In this document: positions 1 through 5,974 of the stretch, piece after piece
Position numbering within the stretch: the stretch's first letter is position 1
Layout: the number at the start of each line of letters is the position of its first letter
Assembly (NCBI GenBank): GCA_039177555.1
Contig: JBCDFV010000090.1
Coordinates: 1-7,774, forward strand
Source of the DNA: JANQGH01 sp039177555
Lineage (GTDB): Bacteria > Pseudomonadota > Alphaproteobacteria > DSM-16000 > Inquilinaceae
Direction of reading: 5' to 3'
Length of the DNA: 7,774 nucleotides
Notes under the pieces: model-generated
Databases searched by the model: none
The model's input: only the letters and a program-made list of their open reading frames with translations
Told to the model about the DNA's origin: nothing
Program-made: the position numbers and the translations under genes

Positions 1-237
1 GGTCTACATCGGAGGTGCGGTTTTCTCAACGGGGCCAGCCCCTATTTCTCACCAAGAACGCATCAGCGTCGCGGTCCCGCCGGTCGGTCCGCTGCGTCGA
101 CGGCCCTCGACGATGCGCCCGGCATCGCCTTCGGGCCGTCTCCTTGCGGCCCGACCGGCGGGACCGCGACGCTGATGCGTTCTTGGTGAGAAATAGGGGC
201 TGGCCCCGTTGAGAAAACCGCACCTCCGATGTAGACC
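1..237. repeat. Giant inverted repeat / hairpin (87-bp perfect arms)
   Basis: Positions 1-87 are the exact reverse complement of 151-237. Pairing continues beyond one mismatch (89-92 with 146-149), and the middle has its own stem: gacggccc at 99-106 pairs with gggccgtc at 133-140, and cgatgc at 111-116 pairs with gcatcg at 122-127. The whole segment therefore folds into one long hairpin on either strand. Each arm also carries a small internal palindrome (ggggccagcccc near 31-42 and its mirror). Short reading frames on both strands exist only because the arms mirror each other, and I see no protein in them. The left arm begins at base 1, so the repeat may extend outside the window and no target duplication can be judged. 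It ends 48 bp before the next start codon. It could be a MITE-like element, a structured leader or, less likely, an assembly fold-back; the extra nested stems argue against the last. Confidence 0.9.
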
Positions 238-285
238 TGACTGGCTTGCGCCAGTGACCACCCCACGACAGCATCGGACCTGCCC

Positions 286-1830
286 ATGCCTTTCGCCGGC
301 CCCCCGTTGGACTACTCGGTCGATATCCAGAACCTGTTGGAAGCGGGTCTGAGGCGGCACCCCGATCAGACGGCATTGGTCTCCGCCGAGATGCAATGGA
401 CCTGGCGCGAACTTGACGCGGTCACCAACCGCCTGGGCGCGCAGTTTCTAGCCATGGGGCTCAAACCCGGCGACCGGGTCGCGTCGCTGATGCCCAACCG
501 CACGGCGCTGCTGATCTACTACCTCGCCTGCTTCAAGGCTGGACTGGTGGCGGTGCCATTGAACTATCGCTACATGACCCGCCAGATCGACTATGCGATC
601 GGGGTCAGCGGCGCCTCGATGCTGCTGGCGCATGCCGAACGCGAAGCCGACTGGCTGGCCAGCGAACAGGCCAACCGCATGAGCCATGGAGTCGTCACCT
701 ATGGCGGGCCGGCGGGATCGGGCCTGCGTTACGAGGACCTGATAGCAGACGGCCCGACCGAACTGGATCTCGCCCGACGTGATCCGTCCGAGCCCGCGGC
801 CATCTTCTTCACGTCAGGCAGCACCGGCCAGCCCAAGGGCGTTGTCCATACGGTAGACAGCCTGGGCTGGATGTTCGCCTGTGCGGCCGAGGCATTCGAG
901 CTGACACCGGACGACATCGTCCTGCCGGGCTCGTCGATGTCGCATATGGGCAGCTTCATGTGGGCGCATGCGGGGCTTGGCAAGGGCGTCAAGGTTGTTG
1001 TCGCGCGCAGCTTCGAGGCCGATGAAATCCTGCCCCTGCTGCGCAGCCAACGGCCGACGGTGTTGTGCATGATCCCGGCCGCGCTGATGCGTCTGGTGCG
1101 CGACCATGGCGCGACGCGGGACGATTTCGCCTCGATCCGGCTGTGCCGTTCCGGTTCCGACAAGGTTCCGGCTGAGTTGGAGGCCGAGTTCGAGGCGCTG
1201 ACCGGCCATGCCATCGACGAGGGCTATGGCATGAGCGAGGTCGGCCTGGCGACGCTCAACCCACCATCCGGCCTCATCAAGCTTGGCTCCGTCGGGGTGC
1301 CGACACCCGGCTTCGAGATGTCCGTGCGCGACGATGACGGGGTCGAGGTACCGATCGACACCCCGGGCAAGCTGTTCATGAAGAGCCGCAGCTTGGCCGC
1401 CGGCTATTGGGACAACCCGGAGGAGACAGCCGTGACGTTCCAGGACGGCTGGATCGACAGCGGCGACATGATGCGGGTCGACGCGGACGGCTATCTATGG
1501 TTTTGCGGCCGCAAGAAGCAGATCATCGTGCATGACGGATCGAACATCTACCCCCAGGAGGTCGAGGACGCCCTGCTGGAGCATCCGGCGATCGGCAATG
1601 CCGGGGTGGTCGGCGTGCACGACCTGCTGCATGGCGAGGTCGTGCGGGCCTATCTGTCGCTAAGGGACGATGCGGACCAACCGCTGGATCAGGAGATCAT
1701 CGATTTCGCGCGCGCGCGCATCGGCTACAAGGCGCCGGAACAGCTGGAGTTCCTGGACCAGATGCCGCTGAACCCGACCGGCAAGATCGACCGCGTGCTG
1801 CTGAAAACCATGGCCGCCGAGCGGCACTGA
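286..1830 (+). CDS. AMP-forming acyl-CoA synthetase (class I adenylate-forming enzyme)
   Basis: This 514-residue protein is a full-length ANL-superfamily ligase, expected in the cytoplasm. Such enzymes activate a carboxylic acid with ATP to an acyl-adenylate and transfer it to coenzyme A. Visible motifs are the phosphate-binding A3 loop TSGSTGQPKG (176-185), A5 YGMSE (314-318), the A7 aspartate in DSGD (391-394), the A8 hinge GRKKQ...GSNIYPQEVE (408-427) and the C-terminal A10 NPTGKIDR (496-503) with the catalytic lysine K500. The usual Asp of the hinge motif GRKKD is Gln here (Q412). The ATG at 286 is the first ATG after an in-frame TGA at 238-240, so it is the likely start, although no good Shine-Dalgarno precedes it. 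The substrate cannot be read from sequence; the general form fits a fatty or aryl acid ligase. It stands alone, behind the giant palindrome and convergent with the next gene. Confidence 0.93.
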   Translation: MPFAGPPLDYSVDIQNLLEAGLRRHPDQTALVSAEMQWTWRELDAVTNRLGAQFLAMGLKPGDRVASLMPNRTALLIYYLACFKAGLVAVPLNYRYMTRQIDYAIGVSGASMLLAHAEREADWLASEQANRMSHGVVTYGGPAGSGLRYEDLIADGPTELDLARRDPSEPAAIFFTSGSTGQPKGVVHTVDSLGWMFACAAEAFELTPDDIVLPGSSMSHMGSFMWAHAGLGKGVKVVVARSFEADEILPLLRSQRPTVLCMIPAALMRLVRDHGATRDDFASIRLCRSGSDKVPAELEAEFEALTGHAIDEGYGMSEVGLATLNPPSGLIKLGSVGVPTPGFEMSVRDDDGVEVPIDTPGKLFMKSRSLAAGYWDNPEETAVTFQDGWIDSGDMMRVDADGYLWFCGRKKQIIVHDGSNIYPQEVEDALLEHPAIGNAGVVGVHDLLHGEVVRAYLSLRDDADQPLDQEIIDFARARIGYKAPEQLEFLDQMPLNPTGKIDRVLLKTMAAERH

Positions 1831-1885
1831 CAGCGCCGCGCCCACGATCACCACCGGCGGGACGACAAACGCTCGTCAATCGCGG

Positions 1886-2227
1886 CTATTCGTCCGGGAT
1901 ACCCATACGCTTGGTAATGCGGATCTGAAGGTCGAACTGAGGTTTGTCCGGCCGGCGGATGATGCCCTCGATCGTGTCGCCCGCGAGACGGCCCTTGATC
2001 TCGGTCGTGAAGCGCTCGCTCGCCGAACCGAACTGCGTGCGGGGCGGTCCATAATAGTGGACGTTCAAAGTCGCCGACATCTCATCGCCATCGAGCTGAT
2101 AGCTGCCGACCGAATAGTGCCGGTTGTCGCCACCGATGACCCGACGCTTTTCGATCACGAAGATGCCCCGGTTTTCCCAGCCGAACGGGCCGTAGACCTC
2201 GGCCGTCCAGACGCCGCTTAACGGCAT
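1886..2227 (-). CDS. GrlR-like small protein
   Basis: A 113-residue soluble protein with no signal peptide or membrane segment. The layout resembles the GrlR fold (small beta-barrel proteins named after the E. coli type III secretion repressor GrlR): an opening GVWTAEVYG (5-13), then GIFVIEKRRVIGGDNRHYSVGSY (21-43), where the family has a G-x-F/V-V ... GGD-x-x-x-Y-x-G-x-Y pattern, then LDGDEM (45-50), an FG turn (66-67) and a final QIRITKR strand (101-107). I recognise this by pattern only, so function is unproven. Outside pathogens such proteins are mostly uncharacterised, and no type III secretion gene is visible here. The ATG at 2227 is chosen because GGGGGAG lies 8 nt upstream; an in-frame TTG at 2251 would add eight residues but lies upstream of that site. 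It is divergent from ppk2 and convergent with the acyl-CoA synthetase. Confidence 0.75.
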   Translation of the reverse strand: MPLSGVWTAEVYGPFGWENRGIFVIEKRRVIGGDNRHYSVGSYQLDGDEMSATLNVHYYGPPRTQFGSASERFTTEIKGRLAGDTIEGIIRRPDKPQFDLQIRITKRMGIPDE

Positions 2228-2235
2228 CGCACACG

Positions 2236-2242
2236 CTCCCCC
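2236..2242 (-). promoter_or_regulatory. Ribosome binding site of the GrlR-like gene
   Basis: On the minus strand GGGGGAG lies 8 nt before the ATG at 2227. It decides the start in favour of this ATG over the in-frame TTG at 2251. Confidence 0.65.
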
Positions 2243-2341
2243 GCGTTTCAAAGGCCTGCAACACTATCATCCTGGGCGCCGATTGCCTATGATCGTCAAA
2301 CGGGGCGTGGCGCGCGGGCCGCCCCGCCGCTGGACAGCTTC

Positions 2342-2350
2342 GGGGAGGAG
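2342..2350 (+). promoter_or_regulatory. Ribosome binding site of ppk2
   Basis: GGGGAGGAG ends 4 nt before the ATG at 2355 (its first GGGGAG ends 7 nt before). It identifies that ATG as the start and makes the in-frame TTG at 2283, 72 nt upstream, unlikely. Confidence 0.75.
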
Positions 2351-2354
2351 CACC

Positions 2355-3227
2355 ATGGCGAAAAAGTCAGGCTCCAAGACGGCGGAGTTGCGGCTGGTCG
2401 AGACCGGCGCATCACAGCCGACTACGGGCGACGAGATCAGCAAGAAAAAGAAGAAGATCAAGACCGCGATCTATGAGCGTGAACTGGCCCGGCTGCAGGT
2501 TGAACTGGTCAAGCTGCAGGCATGGATCAAGAATGAAGGCCTAAGGGTCGTCGTCATCTTCGAGGGCCGCGATGCCGCCGGCAAGGGCGGCGTGATCAAG
2601 CGGGTCACCGAGAGCCTGAACCCTCGCTATTGCCGCATCGTGGCCCTGGGCACGCCGACGGAGCGTGAAAAGACCCAGTGGTACTTTCAGCGCTACGTCG
2701 CGCACCTGCCGGCCGCTGGCGAGATGGTCCTGTTCGACCGGTCCTGGTACAATCGCGCCGGCGTCGAGCGCGTGATGGGCTTTTGCACCGACGAGGAATA
2801 CAACGAGTTCATGCGCACCTGCCCGGAGTTCGAGCGCATGCTGATCCGGTCGGGCATCGTGCTGATCAAATACTGGTTTTCGGTCAGCGACGACGAGCAG
2901 GAACGTCGCTTCGAAGGCCGCATCACGGACCCGACCAAACGCTGGAAGCTGTCGCCGATGGATCTGGAATCGCGCAAGCGCTGGGTCGAATACTCACGGG
3001 CCAAGGACGCCATGTTCGCCCATACCGACACCAAGCAGTCGCCCTGGTACGTGGTGCAGGCGGACATCAAGAAGCACGCGCGGCTGAACTGCATCAGCCA
3101 TCTGCTGAGCATGATCCCCTATCAGGATCTGACCCCGGCGGCGATCGAACTGCCGCCGCGCCAGGACGCCGGCGGCTATGTGCGCCCGCCGATGAGCGAC
3201 CAGACCTTCGTGCCGGAGATTTATTAA
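2355..3227 (+). CDS. ppk2: Polyphosphate kinase 2 (PPK2 class I type)
   Basis: A 290-residue single-domain PPK2. The family transfers phosphate between inorganic polyphosphate and nucleotides, typically using polyphosphate to make ATP or GTP from the diphosphates. The fold is a P-loop kinase: Walker A GRDAAGKGG (71-79), Walker B region MVLFDRSWYNRAGVE (124-138) with D128-R129, and the basic lid FEGRITDPTKRWKLSPMD (186-203). Length and the one-domain layout fit the PA0141-like class I group; nucleotide preference cannot be read directly. The N-terminal 35 residues are polar with a lysine run (30-34) and lie before the conserved core. The protein should be cytoplasmic. A strong Shine-Dalgarno (GGGGAGGAG) fixes the ATG at 2355. 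The TAA stop overlaps the stop of the convergent cyclase gene by 4 bp. A GC-rich 7-bp stem (2301-2307 with 2320-2326) lies in its leader. Confidence 0.95.
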   Translation: MAKKSGSKTAELRLVETGASQPTTGDEISKKKKKIKTAIYERELARLQVELVKLQAWIKNEGLRVVVIFEGRDAAGKGGVIKRVTESLNPRYCRIVALGTPTEREKTQWYFQRYVAHLPAAGEMVLFDRSWYNRAGVERVMGFCTDEEYNEFMRTCPEFERMLIRSGIVLIKYWFSVSDDEQERRFEGRITDPTKRWKLSPMDLESRKRWVEYSRAKDAMFAHTDTKQSPWYVVQADIKKHARLNCISHLLSMIPYQDLTPAAIELPPRQDAGGYVRPPMSDQTFVPEIY

Positions 3228-4627
3228 GCGGTCTCGGCCATTACGATCAGGTCGAGGGGGCGGTCGACGCCCGCAACCTGCCTGGCCTGCAAGGCCCGAG
3301 GCGTCTGGCGCGGTTGATAGCCCTCGCCGACCGCGACCTCGTAACTCTCCCGTGTCGTCAGCGCCGCCACCTGCTCGGCCTTGTTGTGCTTTTCCAGCTT
3401 GGCCGCAAGGTTGGCCGCCTCGCCGATGACCGTGTATTCGAGCCTGCCGCCACCGCCCAGCGTCGCGAACACCACCTGCCCCGCCGCCATGGAGCCGTTG
3501 ACGGAGAGCTTGACGCCCAAGCCGTCCCGGTCCAGTTCGCTGCGCCAGGTCCCCGCCGCCGCCATGATCTCATCCAAGGCGCGCAGCGCGTCGGCGGCGG
3601 CCGTCTTCGACGGCGCCACCGCACCGAACGTGATCATCACGCCGTCGCCCAGGAACTTGTCGATAACGCCGTTGTTGGCCTGGATGATCGGCACGATGCG
3701 CTGATGAAACCCAACCAGCGTGGTTACCACCTCGCGCGGTTGTCGGCCGCCGGAAAACTGCGTGAAGCCGCGAATATCGATCATCACGATCGCCGCGTCA
3801 CGCTCTTCGGCGCGCCCCTCTTCGACGACGTCCTCCGACGAGGTGACCGCCTCGGCGACACCTGCCGACAAAAAGCGCTTCATGTCCTCGCTGGCGGTTT
3901 GCTCGCGCACGGCAATCACCAGCGTGCGCCGCGCCTGCCAGATGGCGAAGGTCAAGATCGCCGTCACGACCAGGATCGTGGCGATCTTGTCGAACTCCGC
4001 GCCCAGGAGGATGGCGTTGTCGGTCATATACTCAATGAAATTCCGGGTTATGGCATCGGGTCCGGACACTTCAGCCGCATAGAGCACCATGCCGAGCCAG
4101 CCAAGAGCGGCAAAGACCCCGATCGACAGGATAAAGCGATGGTCGAAGCGCAATGCCCTCAGCGCGATGAAGATGAAGATGTAGGTGAAGGTCGGCGCCT
4201 TCAGATAGAACGCCGCCGGCTGGTGATACTGCACGTGAAACGACCAGATCAGGCCCATCAGCATGATCACGTCGGCCAGCATGGAAGCGACCAGCAGCCA
4301 CCCCGGCATGATCCCGCGATAGGTCAGCGCAAGGCGGATCACAGTGAACAGAAAGTAAGCCGCCAGGAACACCGGCACGGGTTCCAACTCCATTGCATCG
4401 GCCGGGCGCGGCGCGATGGAATAGAGCGTCCCGAACATGACCACGAGGGCAAGCTGGACCCAGCCGATCAGCCGTTCGCCGGCCTCCTCCCGCTGGCGCA
4501 AGACCCCCAACACGCGCGTCGGCAGTCGCCTGTCCGCATCTGTCGCACCCAAATGGGTGAACAGGCTTCGTGGTAGAAACGACAAGACCCGCATGGGCCG
4601 CGACCCCGTGTACTGGTCGGTCGACAT
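3224..4627 (-). CDS. Membrane-anchored class III adenylate/guanylate cyclase
   Basis: A 467-residue protein, counted from the ATG at 4627, with about six membrane helices (roughly 53-72, 83-101, 110-130, 147-159, 165-185, 215-232), a linker helix and a C-terminal class III cyclase domain (about 275-420) that should face the cytoplasm and make cyclic nucleotide from a nucleoside triphosphate. Visible catalytic positions are metal aspartates D284 (IDIRGFT) and D328 (FLGDG), base-selecting K324 and T399 (YTVIGEAANLAAK), and transition-state Asn N406. The K/T pair fits adenylate cyclases of the IIIb kind. The transition-state Arg, four residues after the Asn, is Lys (K410), and the Asp usual after IG is Glu (E403). 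I see no separate periplasmic sensor domain. The start is uncertain: ATG 4627 has a weak GTGAG upstream; GTG 4639 and ATG 4594 are alternatives. It is convergent with ppk2, so probably independently transcribed. Confidence 0.92.
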   Translation of the reverse strand: MSTDQYTGSRPMRVLSFLPRSLFTHLGATDADRRLPTRVLGVLRQREEAGERLIGWVQLALVVMFGTLYSIAPRPADAMELEPVPVFLAAYFLFTVIRLALTYRGIMPGWLLVASMLADVIMLMGLIWSFHVQYHQPAAFYLKAPTFTYIFIFIALRALRFDHRFILSIGVFAALGWLGMVLYAAEVSGPDAITRNFIEYMTDNAILLGAEFDKIATILVVTAILTFAIWQARRTLVIAVREQTASEDMKRFLSAGVAEAVTSSEDVVEEGRAEERDAAIVMIDIRGFTQFSGGRQPREVVTTLVGFHQRIVPIIQANNGVIDKFLGDGVMITFGAVAPSKTAAADALRALDEIMAAAGTWRSELDRDGLGVKLSVNGSMAAGQVVFATLGGGGRLEYTVIGEAANLAAKLEKHNKAEQVAALTTRESYEVAVGEGYQPRQTPRALQARQVAGVDRPLDLIVMAETA

Positions 4628-4931
4628 CCTGTGGCTCACTGTTAACCAAATATCCAGGTCGACCTGCGTTTGGTCGATGATTCTAGTACGATTCCGTCAA
4701 AACGGCGATCTGCTTTGATTTTGGCGTGTGCGACGCGGACTTCAAATAACCCTTCGATAAACTTCCGGTCAGTGTTGGTTGTTGACTGGTCGCCTTAGAC
4801 ATCCAGTGGAAAGCTGTCTCGCCTTTGTCCAGAGTGTCGGGCCGAAACTCACGCCCGTTCATTGGAACGTGTTCTCGTTTGATCGTTGCTGGGCAACGAG
4901 CCGGACTTCTCATCGCACATTGCCTCGCCTA
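4628..4931. other. Gene-free intergenic stretch of lower GC
   Basis: About 300 bases between the cyclase start and the second palindrome. Base composition is visibly less GC-rich than the flanking genes, and the short reading frames on both strands show no recognisable protein. It must hold the cyclase promoter (minus strand) and possibly that of the permease (plus strand), but I could not find convincing -35/-10 pairs. The only small symmetric motif I noticed is alternating GTTC / GAAC / GTTC at 4857-4860, 4865-4868 and 4871-4874, with unproven meaning. Confidence 0.6.
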
Positions 4932-4967
4932 ATACCAAGGATCGATGATAATGACCCATGTGATGGC

Positions 4968-5057
4968 GGCCAAATCGGTTCACGGGCAGGCGCGGCGCGC
5001 AGCGCGATGCCTTAGCATCGGGCAAGCGGCGCAACGCAGCCGTGGAGCGATTTGGCC
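4968..5057. repeat. Inner stem-loop 1 of the cloverleaf element
   Basis: Positions 4968-4985 pair with 5040-5057: 18 positions with one G-T pair and one mismatch, containing ggccaaatcg/cgatttggcc. A GC-rich, partly paired middle leads to a tip stem cgatgc (5005-5010) with gcatcg (5015-5020), closing a ctta loop. Confidence 0.8.
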
Positions 5058-5069
5058 CCACCGAAGGCC

Positions 5070-5161
5070 GCGTTGTCTTGTCCGCTGCCTGCGTTGCGCG
5101 CCGCTTGTGGTATGTCCACACCACGGCGCGCCGCGCGCCTGACCAGCGAACAAGACAACGC
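5070..5161. repeat. Inner stem-loop 2 of the cloverleaf element
   Basis: Positions 5070-5087 pair with 5144-5161 (17 of 18 positions). Further in, gcgcgccg at 5096-5103 pairs perfectly with cggcgcgc at 5124-5131, and tgtgg at 5106-5110 with ccaca at 5116-5120 closes the tip. Confidence 0.8.
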
Positions 5162-5206
5162 AGTCACATGGGTCATTATCATCGATCCTTGGTATAACTT
5201 CGGCTC

Positions 5207-5974
5207 ATGCCCGATCTGATTCTGATCCTGGCGGTTGTCGGGACCTTCCTCATCGCCGGAACCGTGAAGGGCGTGATCGGCATGGGCCTGCCCTCGGTCG
5301 CCCTGGCTCTTCTGACCCTAACAGTCGATTTGACCAGCGCCATGGCCTTGATGCTGGTGCCGTCGCTGGTCACCAATATCTGGCAGGCAGCGGTCGGCGG
5401 CCATGGCATTGCGATCTTGCGGCGGATCTGGCCGTTCCTGATAACCGCCTTTGTCACGGTCTGGCTCGGCGCCGCCGCGCTTACCCGGGTGGACCTCGCC
5501 TTGCTTACGGTCCTGTTGGGCGTGCTGCTGGCATCCTACGCACTCGTCAGTTTGGCGGGCTGGCGCGTGTCGATTGCTCGGCACAATGAGGGATGGGTGG
5601 GCGCCCTGGTCGGCGTCGTGAACGGCACGGTAACCGGCATGACCGGCGCCTTCGTCATGCCGTCGATCCTGTACCTGCAGGCCATCGGGCTGACCAGAGA
5701 CGCGCTGATCCAAGCCATGGGGCTGGTCTTTTCGATCTCGACGGTCGCGCTTGCGATCGCCTTGCAGGGCAATGGCCTGCTCACCGCCGATCTCGGCATC
5801 TTGTCTCTTGCGGCCCTGGTTCCGGCCTTGATCGGCATGGCGGCCGGCCAGCGCATTCGGCGCCAACTGTCGGAGGCGCGCTTCCGGCGGGTGTTCTTCG
5901 TCGGCCTGCTGCTGCTGGGACTGTTCATCATCGCCGGCGCGATCGGCGATATCGGTGCCGTGCCGGAGGGTTGA
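5207..5974 (+). CDS. TauE/SafE-family (TSUP) membrane permease
   Basis: A 255-residue, strongly hydrophobic inner-membrane protein with about eight helices. Two family-typical half repeats are visible: TVKGVIGMGLPSVAL (19-33) near the N-terminus and GVVNGTVTGMTGAFVMPSILYLQAIGLTRD (136-165) at the start of the second half. These are followed by the conserved GMAAGQRIRRQLSEARFRRVF stretch (210-230) between the last helices. Length is normal for the family. TSUP proteins export or take up sulfite, sulfoacetate, other organosulfonates or related small anions; the substrate here cannot be named, and no sulfur-metabolism gene is adjacent. The ATG at 5207 gives a complete family-like N-terminus, but the 11 nt before it hold no Shine-Dalgarno, since the cloverleaf palindrome ends at 5195. 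The gene's TGA overlaps the start of a TRAP DctP relic. Confidence 0.9.
   Translation: MPDLILILAVVGTFLIAGTVKGVIGMGLPSVALALLTLTVDLTSAMALMLVPSLVTNIWQAAVGGHGIAILRRIWPFLITAFVTVWLGAAALTRVDLALLTVLLGVLLASYALVSLAGWRVSIARHNEGWVGALVGVVNGTVTGMTGAFVMPSILYLQAIGLTRDALIQAMGLVFSISTVALAIALQGNGLLTADLGILSLAALVPALIGMAAGQRIRRQLSEARFRRVFFVGLLLLGLFIIAGAIGDIGAVPEG

Larger units (their letters stand above)
4932..5195. repeat. 264-nt nested palindrome with cloverleaf fold (MITE/REP-like candidate)
   Basis: The 32 bases at 4932-4963 are the perfect reverse complement of 5164-5195, both ends reading ATACCAAGG inward. Inside are two further long stem-loops back to back (4968-5057 and 5070-5161), so a single strand folds as a three-arm cloverleaf closed by the 32-bp stem. 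There is no coding sequence, and the size and terminal inverted repeats recall a MITE or a large palindromic interspersed element. No clear target duplication is visible (left flank ...cgccta, right flank aactt...), though AT/TA-rich bases occur at both edges. It is unrelated in sequence to the hairpin at 1-237. It ends 11 nt before the start codon of the next gene. Family identity is unknown to me. Confidence 0.88.

Noticed and set aside
15..376. Reading frames on both strands across the first palindrome, starting with the same peptide
   Set aside because: They are mirror images created by the inverted arms; there is no recognisable protein and no ribosome binding site.
1860..1878. Short stem gacga/tcgtc between the acyl-CoA synthetase and the GrlR-like gene
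   Set aside because: Five base pairs with no T-run; too weak to call a terminator.
2283..2354. N-terminal extension of PPK2 from a TTG at 2283
   Set aside because: The strong Shine-Dalgarno directly before the ATG at 2355 and the junk-like extension favour the shorter form.
2678..4576. A 632-codon open frame on the plus strand across ppk2 and the cyclase
   Set aside because: It runs out of frame through ppk2 and antisense through the cyclase, both of which have clear family motifs; the product is Arg/His-rich shadow sequence.
4857..4874. LexA-type box (alphaproteobacterial GTTC-N7-GTTC)
   Set aside because: The two GTTC units are 10 nt apart rather than 7, and no SOS gene is adjacent.
4683..4913. 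Possible 76-residue protein on the minus strand
   Set aside because: No recognisable family, no ribosome binding site, and it lies in the low-GC gene-free block.
4945..5142. Possible small proteins inside the second palindrome
   Set aside because: The sequence is explained by nested stems; the translations are low-complexity Arg-rich.
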